A program made the translations under genes and the position numbers. This document shows positions 1 to 6,286 of a stretch of DNA of 15,473 nt, piece after piece; position 1 is the stretch's first letter; the number at the start of each line of letters is the position of its first letter. Origin of the DNA: Muribaculum sp. (GTDB taxonomy: Bacteria > Bacillota > Clostridia > Lachnospirales > Lachnospiraceae). The notes beneath the pieces are model-generated. The model was given only the letters and a program-made list of their open reading frames with translations, made no database searches and had not been told where the DNA came from. Location of the stretch: NCBI GenBank assembly GCA_023663505.1, contig JAMPHH010000071.1, positions 1-15,473 of the forward strand. The letters run 5' to 3'.

Positions 1-46
1 AAGGGTAATAAAACGGACTTATATGAGTCACCAACCCATTTACGGA

Positions 47-1900
47 CTAACACCTTTTTTTAATATGAAAGTCATCTATAACATACCCTTCATAACCTTC
101 AAGCTCCTGATACTTTTCTAACATTACTGCAGCCTTCTCTTTGTAAATATCTTCCCCGTCCACTTCGGGCGAAGGCAAGAAACGATCGTTCCCATAACGC
201 GTGAAATCCCAACCCTCCGGCGCAACCCTTGGCACTAAATCATTCCTATTAATGATATTGAAGATATTTTTATACTTTTCATTCTTCGCTTCAGGGTCCA
301 CCACTCCGGCAGGCGTCTCAAATGTATAGGCAAACATATCCTTTAACTCTAAAGTACATCCGTTCAGCTCGACCTCCCCTTTATCGAGAGCTCCTGCAAC
401 CATATTTGCGGTTGCCGCCGCCCTGCTGTATCCCGTGAGCCATATCTTGATGTTGCCGCTAATCCTCTGTTCCTTAATATATTCTTCCAGAAAAGTAATC
501 ACAGTGTCCCTAGCTTTGGAGAAACCATCATGATCCCCGCTCTCACCAATGGTGAAGTTGCTTGCCCATTCTCTTTCGTACCCGCCACCCCGAACGGCAA
601 CGGCGATCAAGGTGTAATCTTTCCCGTCATAACTCACCGGTTTATTAGCGGCGACAACGCCAACCGAGTCTTTTGTGGGCTTGCCGAGGGTTCCGTCTTC
701 CGAGAAGTCCGTGTAATTATGGTCAAAACCGACAAATTCCAGTTCATACAGCAGCTCCTCGGCATTCTTCATCTTCCTTGTATAATCATCTTCCTCTTCG
801 CTCCCCCATGCAGACAGTTCCAGACAAAGCGACATGGTTGCCAACTGCTGGTTGTATTGATAAGAAGATTCCTTAAAATAATCATTATCATAATAATAGG
901 TGGCAGTGTAATCCTCACCCTTGCCCGGGTAAGAAAACGTCCCCGTGCGTTTTAAAATGTTATCCGCCACCTGCCCAAAAACGAAATCAAGATTCGCGGG
1001 GTCTTTAACATCGTAAAAATGCTTTTTGGAAGACGCCCAATCGCAGGCGCATAGCTTAAAAAAATTAACAATACTGCGTCCCTGCTCGGGCATGTCCTTT
1101 AGCGTACTAAAGAGTCCAATGGAATACAAAGTGCATTTTTCTTTTAATTTCTCGGCTTCTGCATAAGCGGAATTAGCATATGCGTATAAATGAACATTTG
1201 TTCCTGTGTTGTACCATCCACCCCCAAGGCTTGATGAATTATATGCTCCCGAATAGCTGTATGTCCCTATACTTGTTGCACCGGTAGTAAATAAAACAAC
1301 ATTCTTGATTGCGCTCATGCCCGATATCGAATCAATCAGCCTCTCCGCAACAGTCAGACCGTCGCAAACACTGCCATTGCCTGATGCATACAGGGAGTCA
1401 ATAGATTTTACCAATGCTTTCGTATCATTGCTAAACCATGATACTAATTGGGCAGTGTTTGCACCATAAGAAACAATGGCAATATAATTATCGCCTCCCT
1501 CGTCATTCAAGGCTTCCACAAATTTTTTTGACGCTTCCTTTACCTGTGGCAGAGCCGCATCCGCCGTGTAAAGCGGGGAACCGTTAAGCATAAAACTCAT
1601 CGACGCCGAGGTGTCCAACACAAGCACCGTATATCTTTTGATTTGTGCTTTTTTCATCATTCGCCGACCATTGGAGGCCGGCTGTGTCGTTGCCATATCT
1701 TCTATATGAACCTCTGACCCGTTCTGTGGAATATCTATTTCGATATCCTCCGCAGCCTGCCCGTTTGCCTCAATGTCATCAATGGCGAATGTGGCTGCGT
1801 CTTCATTGTCTTGAAGCTCCGCAGCGTACACATTTGCATTTGGCATCATGCCCATACACAGGCACAGTACCAATATAAAACTTAGTATTCTTCTTTTCAT
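47..1900 (-). CDS. Secreted VWA-domain / lipase-like hydrolase fusion protein, C-terminus probably cut short
   Basis: The 617-residue product starts with a clear signal peptide (MKRR, a hydrophobic core, then VYA-A near residue 26), so it should be exported. Residues ~90-320 form a von Willebrand A domain with the metal-site motif DTSAS (96-100), but the usual TDG aspartate is replaced (FTTG, 204-207). Residues ~385-617 resemble class-3 lipase-like alpha/beta hydrolases: nucleophile elbow GYSRA (490-494, Ser492) and a likely acid in NRNDLVPR (Asp554). His612, five residues before the stop, could complete a triad, or the true His may be lost. The ribosome site AAAGGAG lies 8 nt before the ATG. 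The stop follows a 7-A run (55-61); with one more A the frame stays open to the left edge. The gene lies downstream of agrD on the same strand, so agr control is plausible but inferred. Substrate unknown. Confidence 0.8.
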   Translation of the reverse strand: MKRRILSFILVLCLCMGMMPNANVYAAELQDNEDAATFAIDDIEANGQAAEDIEIDIPQNGSEVHIEDMATTQPASNGRRMMKKAQIKRYTVLVLDTSASMSFMLNGSPLYTADAALPQVKEASKKFVEALNDEGGDNYIAIVSYGANTAQLVSWFSNDTKALVKSIDSLYASGNGSVCDGLTVAERLIDSISGMSAIKNVVLFTTGATSIGTYSYSGAYNSSSLGGGWYNTGTNVHLYAYANSAYAEAEKLKEKCTLYSIGLFSTLKDMPEQGRSIVNFFKLCACDWASSKKHFYDVKDPANLDFVFGQVADNILKRTGTFSYPGKGEDYTATYYYDNDYFKESSYQYNQQLATMSLCLELSAWGSEEEDDYTRKMKNAEELLYELEFVGFDHNYTDFSEDGTLGKPTKDSVGVVAANKPVSYDGKDYTLIAVAVRGGGYEREWASNFTIGESGDHDGFSKARDTVITFLEEYIKEQRISGNIKIWLTGYSRAAATANMVAGALDKGEVELNGCTLELKDMFAYTFETPAGVVDPEAKNEKYKNIFNIINRNDLVPRVAPEGWDFTRYGNDRFLPSPEVDGEDIYKEKAAVMLEKYQELEGYEGYVIDDFHIKKRC

Positions 1901-1946
1901 CTCTTTTTCTCCTTTGTTCCTCCCTTTTTCGCCTTACCGATTCCTT

Positions 1947-2001
1947 AGAACTGTCCTGAAATAAACCGCACTTTTATCATTGCGTCATTCAGGACAGTTC
2001 T
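1947..2001. repeat. 14-bp perfect inverted repeat in the leader of the VWA-lipase gene
   Basis: AGAACTGTCCTGAA (1947-1960) is exactly complementary to TTCAGGACAGTTCT (1988-2001), with 27 bases between. The arm centres are 41 bp apart, about four helical turns. The interior holds a TGATAAAA-like weak -10 on the minus strand. It could be an operator pair flanking a promoter or a long-loop RNA hairpin; no U-run follows, so a simple terminator is unlikely. Confidence 0.6.
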
Positions 2002-2002
2002 G

Positions 2003-2029
2003 GCAAATTCGCACCCTTTACGAATTTGC
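2003..2029 (-). other. 9-bp perfect hairpin between agrD and the VWA-lipase gene
   Basis: GCAAATTCG (2003-2011) pairs perfectly with CGAATTTGC (2021-2029) around a 9-base loop. Transcribed on the minus strand it follows the agrD 3' hairpin directly. The 9-mer TTTACGAAT occurs here (2017-2025) and in the agrD hairpin (2055-2063), so alternative pairing between the two hairpins is possible. Confidence 0.55.
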
Positions 2030-2030
2030 A

Positions 2031-2069
2031 GGAAGCATCCGTAAATGTGCTTTATTTACGAATGCTTCC
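2031..2069 (-). terminator. Strong hairpin overlapping the end of agrD (no U-tract)
   Basis: GGAAGCATCCGTAAAT (2031-2046) and ATTTACGAATGCTTCC (2054-2069) form a 16-bp stem with a 7-base loop. The one mismatch becomes a G-U pair in minus-strand RNA. The stem includes the last codons of agrD. No U-run follows, so it may protect the 3' end of the mRNA or act with the next hairpin rather than be a classical intrinsic terminator. Confidence 0.5.
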
Positions 2070-2208
2070 TTAGCTGCTTGATTGCATCACTGACTTTAGG
2101 CTGATAAGTGATCACAGGACATGTAACATTTGCATAATGACTTGCCGTTTTCATGGCAATGCCCTTTACCGCCTTATTAACATGGTCACGAATAGTTTTC
2201 TTTTGCAT
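2056..2208 (-). CDS. agrD: AgrD-like cyclic (thio)lactone autoinducer peptide precursor
   Basis: The 50-residue product has AgrD architecture: a basic amphipathic N-terminal helix (MQKKTIRDHVNKAVKGIAMK), a core with a single cysteine (ANVTCPVIT, Cys30), then a polar C-terminal tail (YQPKVSDAIKQLRK) comparable to the EVEVPKEL tail of staphylococcal AgrD. By family analogy AgrB would cut after the fourth or fifth residue past Cys30 and close a ring from the cysteine; the exact product cannot be fixed from sequence. The ATG at 2208 is chosen because AAGGAGG lies 9 nt upstream and a TATAAT box at 2242-2247 puts transcription start near 2235; a longer in-frame start at 2274 would lie upstream of that promoter. 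It is transcribed away from agrB, whereas classical loci have agrD directly after agrB. Confidence 0.85.
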   Translation of the reverse strand: MQKKTIRDHVNKAVKGIAMKTASHYANVTCPVITYQPKVSDAIKQLRKHS

Positions 2209-2241
2209 AATCACGCTCCTCCTTTCCTCGACTTTAGACCC

Positions 2242-2270
2242 ATTATACATTTCTATAAGCAGCCAAAAGT
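2242..2270 (-). promoter_or_regulatory. agrD promoter: perfect -10 with weak -35
   Basis: On the minus strand a perfect TATAAT occupies 2247-2242. A 17-bp spacer puts the -35 at 2270-2265, where the sequence is ACTTTT, a poor match. A strong -10, a poor -35 and an upstream repeat suggest an activator-dependent promoter. Predicted start is near 2235, giving a leader of about 27 nt. Confidence 0.6.
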
Positions 2271-2274
2271 GCAT

Positions 2275-2308
2275 TTGGCGAAATTTAACGCAAAATTGGC
2301 GAAATTTA
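2275..2308. promoter_or_regulatory. Tandem 13-bp direct repeats with 21-bp period: candidate AgrA/LytTR binding site
   Basis: TTGGCGAAATTTA occurs at 2275-2287 and again, identical, at 2296-2308. The 21-bp period is two helical turns, the same geometry as the known staphylococcal AgrA sites (9-bp repeats with 12-bp spacer). The promoter-proximal copy ends 4 bp upstream of the predicted agrD -35. The adjacent operon encodes a LytTR-type regulator, so autoregulation is the natural inference. Confidence 0.6.
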
Positions 2309-2326
2309 CTTTGATTTAGTTTACTA

Positions 2327-2346
2327 TTCAGGATTCAGGTTCAGGA
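2327..2346. repeat. Short TTCAGG repeat cluster in the agr intergenic region
   Basis: TTCAGGA (2327-2333), TTCAGGT (2334-2340) and TTCAGGA (2340-2346) follow one another. The same heptamer forms part of both arms of the inverted repeat at 1947-2001. A shared regulatory motif is possible, but the motif is short and chance or replication slippage is not excluded. Confidence 0.35.
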
Positions 2347-2375
2347 TTTAGGGAAAAACTAAATTTTGTTAAAAG

Positions 2376-2404
2376 TTGCATAATTATCAAAAACATGTTA
2401 TTGT
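2376..2404 (+). promoter_or_regulatory. Candidate promoter of the agrB operon
   Basis: TTGCAT (2376-2381), a 17-bp spacer and TATTGT (2399-2404) preceded by TG at 2396-2397 give an extended -10 promoter of moderate quality on the plus strand. The leader to agrB would be about 50 nt. An overlapping alternative is TTGTAA (2401-2406) with TAATAA (2424-2429). Confidence 0.4.
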
Positions 2405-2462
2405 AATCAAAAAAGACGAAGCGTAATAAAAATCGCATTACGGAGGAAGTTAGAAAATAAAT

Positions 2463-3047
2463 ATGAAAATCACAGAATATCTTATACGGACAGGCGATGC
2501 AAGTGAGTCCGAAAGGGAAGTGTTGGATTTTGGCTTTCAAATGCTAGGTACTGTATTAATCAGTGGCATCATAGTATGTGTGACGGGAATATATATGGGA
2601 ATGCTTGCGGAAGCGCTCATATTTGTGGCGGCATTGCTCCCGCTTAGACAATATGCAGGAGGATTGCATCTTCACACAAGGGCAGGCTGCGGAATAGTCT
2701 CGTTTATGTTGCTTGCATGTTCACTTTTATTGATGAAATATACCGTAGTTCCATGGAAAATCCAGTTGATTATATATCTAATCGGCGCGTTGCTGATTGC
2801 GGTATATGCGCCTGTTGATAATGAGAATAACCCTTTGGATAGTGAAGTCAAGGATAAGTTCGGGCGAAGGGCGCGCATTATTATGGGAATAGAAAGCATC
2901 ATTTTCATTTTGCTCCTTATATTACGCATGCAAAATCAATCGATTATAATAGCATGGGCAATTTTCTTGGTAGGGATACTTGCGGCTATGGGTGCTATGA
3001 ACATTCAACGAACAGGAAAAAGAAGCTATGGAGAAGATAGTATATAA
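2463..3047 (+). CDS. agrB: AgrB family membrane peptidase processing the autoinducer peptide
   Basis: The 194-residue product is a polytopic membrane protein of usual AgrB length. The family motif is intact: RQYAGGLHLHT (62-72) followed by Cys76. His69 and Cys76, seven residues apart, match the catalytic His/Cys pair of AgrB, which cleaves the AgrD C-terminus and forms the peptide ring. Several hydrophobic spans follow (about 28-58, 78-92, 98-116, 140-156 and 160-180). The likely ribosome site GGAGG (2442-2446) is 16 nt from the ATG, unusually far; a TAG at 2451-2453 excludes an earlier in-frame start. Its 3' end overlaps the regulator gene by 20 nt, so the two should be co-translated. Its presumed substrate is encoded divergently at 2056-2208. 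Confidence 0.92.
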   Translation: MKITEYLIRTGDASESEREVLDFGFQMLGTVLISGIIVCVTGIYMGMLAEALIFVAALLPLRQYAGGLHLHTRAGCGIVSFMLLACSLLLMKYTVVPWKIQLIIYLIGALLIAVYAPVDNENNPLDSEVKDKFGRRARIIMGIESIIFILLLILRMQNQSIIIAWAIFLVGILAAMGAMNIQRTGKRSYGEDSI

Positions 3048-3777
3048 TGTAGGCATATGTGACGATGAACAGGGCACCTGCTTACAGCTTAAGGATTATC
3101 TGGAGAAACTCTTTGCCGAGAGAGAGCTTGGTCTTGACGTGCATATATGGAATGAGGGCGAGAGCTTCTGTGAGGACTTAAGGAGAGGCTGTGAGATAAA
3201 TATCCTGTTTCTTGATATTAAACTTCCTATGAAAAACGGCGTGGAGGTTGGACACTATATACGCGACGACTTACATAACAGCGCACTGGATATTATATTT
3301 ATTTCATCAACAACCAATTATGCAATGGAGCTGTTTCAGGTGCATCCGTTTGATTTTATCACCAAACCGTTTGATTATGACTATATGGATCGAATGCTTG
3401 AGAAGCTGCTCTTTTGGAATGAACAGGATAAACGGCATTATAGCTATATTTCTCACAAAACGATGTACAGACTGCCCTTCGGGAAGATTATGTATCTGAG
3501 GAGCGATAACAAGCATATACACATACATATGTCCGACAAAAGCATGCTTGAGTTCACGGGCAAGTTGGTAAATGAGATAAATAAGTTCCCCGCACAATTT
3601 GTACGAATTTCCAAGTCTTACATCATAAACATGAAATATATCAGTCAATGCAGACCAGATAGCGTGACAATGCTTGACAATATCATAATCAGCGTAACCA
3701 AGCCATACAGACAGGACTTTAAGGATAAGCTATGTAGATACAATTCAGGGGGAATTACGGGGTGGAGCAATGGTTAG
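3028..3777 (+). CDS. agrA: LytTR-family response regulator (AgrA-like)
   Basis: Residues 1-125 are a receiver domain: acidic pair Asp12-Asp13 in GICDDE, phosphoacceptor Asp63 in FLDIKLP, Ser93-Ser94 and Lys113 in ITKPFD. Residues ~138-242 form a LytTR DNA-binding domain (IMYLRSDNKHIHIH, then FVRISKSYIINMKYI), the type found in AgrA/ComE regulators. The 249-residue length is typical. The start overlaps the agrB end by 20 nt with an A/G-rich ribosome site (AGGAAAAAGAAG), and the end overlaps the kinase gene by 16 nt. The regulator precedes the kinase, whereas staphylococcal agr has agrC before agrA. The symbol reflects family and context; there is no experimental identity. Confidence 0.88.
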   Translation: MEKIVYNVGICDDEQGTCLQLKDYLEKLFAERELGLDVHIWNEGESFCEDLRRGCEINILFLDIKLPMKNGVEVGHYIRDDLHNSALDIIFISSTTNYAMELFQVHPFDFITKPFDYDYMDRMLEKLLFWNEQDKRHYSYISHKTMYRLPFGKIMYLRSDNKHIHIHMSDKSMLEFTGKLVNEINKFPAQFVRISKSYIINMKYISQCRPDSVTMLDNIIISVTKPYRQDFKDKLCRYNSGGITGWSNG

Positions 3778-5030
3778 ATGTGTTGACGTCAGTCATCACA
3801 GAATTTATAAGATTATTTATCGTAGGGGAATATTGCAATATTTTCTTTGGAAAGGATAACCAAAGGCTGAAACATGGAATTGCGTACATAAGCTCCTATC
3901 TTTTGACCGCATGTGCGTATAATTTTTTTCATAACGCATTACTCAATTCAGTCGTGACTTTTCTGGGATTATTCATAATCTCCGCTACCTATGCGGGAAG
4001 CTGGTCTAAAAAGATATTTTTTACAGCTCTGATTTTTGGAATAAGCTGTGCGACAGATGTCTTGGCTTTCTCCATAATACCAAATGAAGGCACGGGGAGC
4101 AATTCCGATATATGGGTATTTTTCCTTTCACTGCTTTTATTTTGGCTGTGCGCATTGGCATGCAGGCGCTATTTCCGATTCGCCAAGGAGGATACCGTTA
4201 GAAGCTATGAAGGAAGTGTATTGCTCATATCCTTAACATCGGCGGGAACGATTTACGTCACATTAGAAGGGGCAGATATCTCACGCTTGGCAACATTGCT
4301 AATATGTGTGCTGCTGATGGTAATCAATTTCTCTGTTTACTATCTGTACGAGGCGACCGGAACGGTATATAAACGTGAGCACGAAAACATAATATTTCAT
4401 GAGCAGCTTAAAGCCTATGAGAAACAGATGGCTCTCAGAATTGAAAATGATAAAAAGGTTCATTCGCTGCAGCATGATATGAAGCACCACCTTAAGGAAA
4501 TCTCGGATATGGCTCTGACACATAGAGACGCAGAGATATTAAAATACATAGAAAATATGCGGGAATATATGCATACACCGGATTATATAGTGGATACGGG
4601 AAACATATCCGTAGACGGAATACTGAATTATAAACTGGAGGAAGCGAAGCAACGCGGAATCGCGGTACAGGCGCATGTTCTTTTGCCGGACACGGTTCAC
4701 ATCCCGGTCTTTGATATGAATGTCCTCTTTGGTAATCTGTTCGATAACGCCATAGAAGCATCAGAAAGGACAGACAACCCATATATTGATTTAAACGTGC
4801 AATACAAGCAGGAATGCCTATACATCAATATTTCTAACAAATATGACGGACTCGTGCGCGAGGAAGGCGGCAAATTACTATCCTTAAAGGAGCAACAATC
4901 CTGTCATGGATTTGGTCTGTACGGAGTGAAAAAAGTCGTTGAAAAATACGAGGGAAGCATGGAAATTACTCATTCAGATAAGATCTTCCAAGTAAAAATT
5001 TGTTTATTCATATCAGGCGCGCTAAACTAA
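3762..5030 (+). CDS. agrC: GHKL sensor histidine kinase (AgrC-like peptide receptor)
   Basis: The 422-residue product has an N-terminal membrane region of about six hydrophobic segments (within ~10-200), the expected sensor for an extracellular cyclic peptide. A coiled linker (~202-234) leads to the phosphoacceptor His238 in SLQHDMKHHL. The ATPase domain has an N-box GNLFDNAIEA (324-333) and a G-box GFGLYGVKKVVEKYEG (383-398), the GHKL pattern of AgrC-type (HPK10) kinases. Translation starts at GTG 3762, with AGGGGG (3746-3751) about 10 nt upstream; the start overlaps the regulator gene by 16 nt. It is the last gene of the operon and is followed by a large inverted-repeat element that may end transcription. 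Confidence 0.88.
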   Translation: MEQWLDVLTSVITEFIRLFIVGEYCNIFFGKDNQRLKHGIAYISSYLLTACAYNFFHNALLNSVVTFLGLFIISATYAGSWSKKIFFTALIFGISCATDVLAFSIIPNEGTGSNSDIWVFFLSLLLFWLCALACRRYFRFAKEDTVRSYEGSVLLISLTSAGTIYVTLEGADISRLATLLICVLLMVINFSVYYLYEATGTVYKREHENIIFHEQLKAYEKQMALRIENDKKVHSLQHDMKHHLKEISDMALTHRDAEILKYIENMREYMHTPDYIVDTGNISVDGILNYKLEEAKQRGIAVQAHVLLPDTVHIPVFDMNVLFGNLFDNAIEASERTDNPYIDLNVQYKQECLYINISNKYDGLVREEGGKLLSLKEQQSCHGFGLYGVKKVVEKYEGSMEITHSDKIFQVKICLFISGALN

Positions 5031-5120
5031 ATTTCCCCAAACAGTCTGACCGATTTTTGTGAATATGGGCTTAACCAATCCACAAGCCATACATACTTGT
5101 TTGTCATGTGCGGAAACCAA

Positions 5121-5345
5121 GGCGGGAGAAGGCGGGGTATGTTTTGCGGACTTCGGCGAAGGTTGGCGCGTTTTCTTATAGTGCGCCCCAAACCTAGGGT
5201 GAAATGCGCACGGATGCGCATTTCAGGCACTACGGTGCATGGATGCACCTTAGTGCCGACCCGCAAACCGCCATCCCCCTCCCCGCACTATTAGAAAACG
5301 CCCAACCGCAGCCAGTCCACAAAACATACCCCGCCTTCTCCCGCC
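5121..5345. repeat. Cloverleaf-like nested inverted-repeat element
   Basis: The outer arms 5121-5151 and 5315-5345 (31 bp) are complementary with one mismatch. A second pair, 5169-5185 and 5284-5300 (17 bp), has one mismatch. The centre holds two tight hairpins: 5201-5224 (10-bp perfect stem, CGGA loop) and 5226-5257 (14-bp stem, one mismatch, TGGA loop). The whole folds into a branched structure and fills the gap between the convergent agrC and sodA genes (5031-5398), where I see no gene. It could be a non-autonomous mobile element, a structured RNA or a bidirectional terminator. Weak complementarity may extend to about 5100 and 5370. Confidence 0.75.
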
Positions 5346-5398
5346 GCCCCTCCCCGCATTTTCACATCACCAACCCCTGCCAACGCAGCCTCCCCCAC

Positions 5399-6028
5399 CT
5401 AAAGATTGCGTTCCTCATACCTCTTTGCCGCCTTGCGCCAATTGATCAAATCAAACCACCCCTCCACATAGTCCGCCCGCCTGTTCTGATATTGCAGATA
5501 ATATGCGTGCTCCCACACATCCACCAACAGTATCGGCGTATACACCACCAGATCCGGCACGTCCTGATTCGCCGTCTGGACAATGGACAGCCTCCCCTCG
5601 CCATCAGTCAGCAGCCATGCCCATCCAGAGCCGAATTTGGACACCGCCGCCTGCTTCATTTGCTCCTTCCACTGCTTATAAGAACCAAAATCCCTGTTGA
5701 TGGCCTCCGCCAGTTCCCCCTCGGGTTCCTGCCCGCAATTACTTTTCATCATATCAAAATACATCTCATGATTATACACCCCACCCCCGTTATTCCTGAT
5801 TGGGGTGCGGGCTGCCAATGGCAGCTCATCAAGCTTGATCAGAAGCTCCTTCAGACTCAATTTCTGAAGCTCCGGATAATCGGACAGGATATTGTTCAGA
5901 TTATCCACATAGGTTTTGTAGTGCTTATCATGATGAAAATGTAGCGTTGTCTCGTCCAACACCGGAGTCAACGCGTCATATTCGTAGGGCAGCGGTCGTA
6001 TCACAAATGGATAGGTTTCCGGAAGCAT
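5399..6028 (-). CDS. sodA: Fe/Mn-family superoxide dismutase, Mn-type signature
   Basis: The 209-residue cytosolic enzyme converts superoxide to oxygen and hydrogen peroxide. All four metal ligands are recognisable: His32 (HFHHDKHYKTYV), His87 (YNHEMYF), and Asp170 and His174 (DVWEHAYYLQY). The RNNGGGVYNH segment together with Gln155 in TANQDVP places the second-shell glutamine where Mn enzymes carry it rather than where Fe enzymes do; actual metal use is an inference. No signal peptide. The ribosome site GAGGA lies about 7 nt before the ATG. It is monocistronic, with its own -10 box upstream and an inverted-repeat element downstream. The long plus-strand frame across it is a shadow. Confidence 0.95.
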   Translation of the reverse strand: MLPETYPFVIRPLPYEYDALTPVLDETTLHFHHDKHYKTYVDNLNNILSDYPELQKLSLKELLIKLDELPLAARTPIRNNGGGVYNHEMYFDMMKSNCGQEPEGELAEAINRDFGSYKQWKEQMKQAAVSKFGSGWAWLLTDGEGRLSIVQTANQDVPDLVVYTPILLVDVWEHAYYLQYQNRRADYVEGWFDLINWRKAAKRYEERNL

Positions 6029-6056
6029 ATTTTATCCTCGCTTTCATAAATAAATT

Positions 6057-6062
6057 ATTATA
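6057..6062 (-). promoter_or_regulatory. Candidate -10 box for sodA
   Basis: TATAAT on the minus strand, about 29 nt before the sodA ATG, predicts a leader of roughly 22 nt. No good -35 is seen 16-18 bp upstream (around GAATAC), so activation by a regulator is possible. Confidence 0.4.
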
Positions 6063-6154
6063 TATGGTGGAGATGCTCCGTATTCGATGCCGCGACGTTC
6101 GTCACATCTGCGCCCGTGCAAACACAGCGTGTATGTTCCTCACTTCACACGACA

Positions 6155-6216
6155 AAAAACCTACATATCCGCCACAGGACATTGAATGCCCTTTCCGGTA
6201 GTATATGTAGGTTTTT
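6155..6216 (-). terminator. Terminator-like hairpin downstream of the DUF6033-like gene
   Basis: AAAAACCTACATAT (6155-6168) and ATATGTAGGTTTTT (6203-6216) form a 14-bp perfect stem around a 34-base loop that can fold internally. In minus-strand RNA the stem ends in a T6 run (6159-6154), as expected for the end of the gene finishing at 6287. The plus strand also has a T-run after the stem, so it could act in both directions. Confidence 0.6.
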
Positions 6217-6286
6217 CCATTTTAATCAAGATTCTTAACCAAGATTTTTAATCAATATTTTAACCAAAGTCAATATGCGAATTGAC

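Noticed and set aside
2056..2274. 72-residue version of AgrD starting at 2274
   Set aside because: Its start lies upstream of the predicted -10 and lacks a ribosome site, whereas ATG 2208 has AAGGAGG at proper spacing and gives a normal AgrD length.
4492..4782. 96-residue minus-strand frame inside agrC
   Set aside because: Antisense to the conserved kinase H-box to N-box region; no start signal or family.
5204..5944. 246-residue plus-strand frame over the inverted-repeat element and sodA
   Set aside because: It crosses a structured repeat and runs antisense to a clear superoxide dismutase; composition is Pro/His-rich as in shadows.
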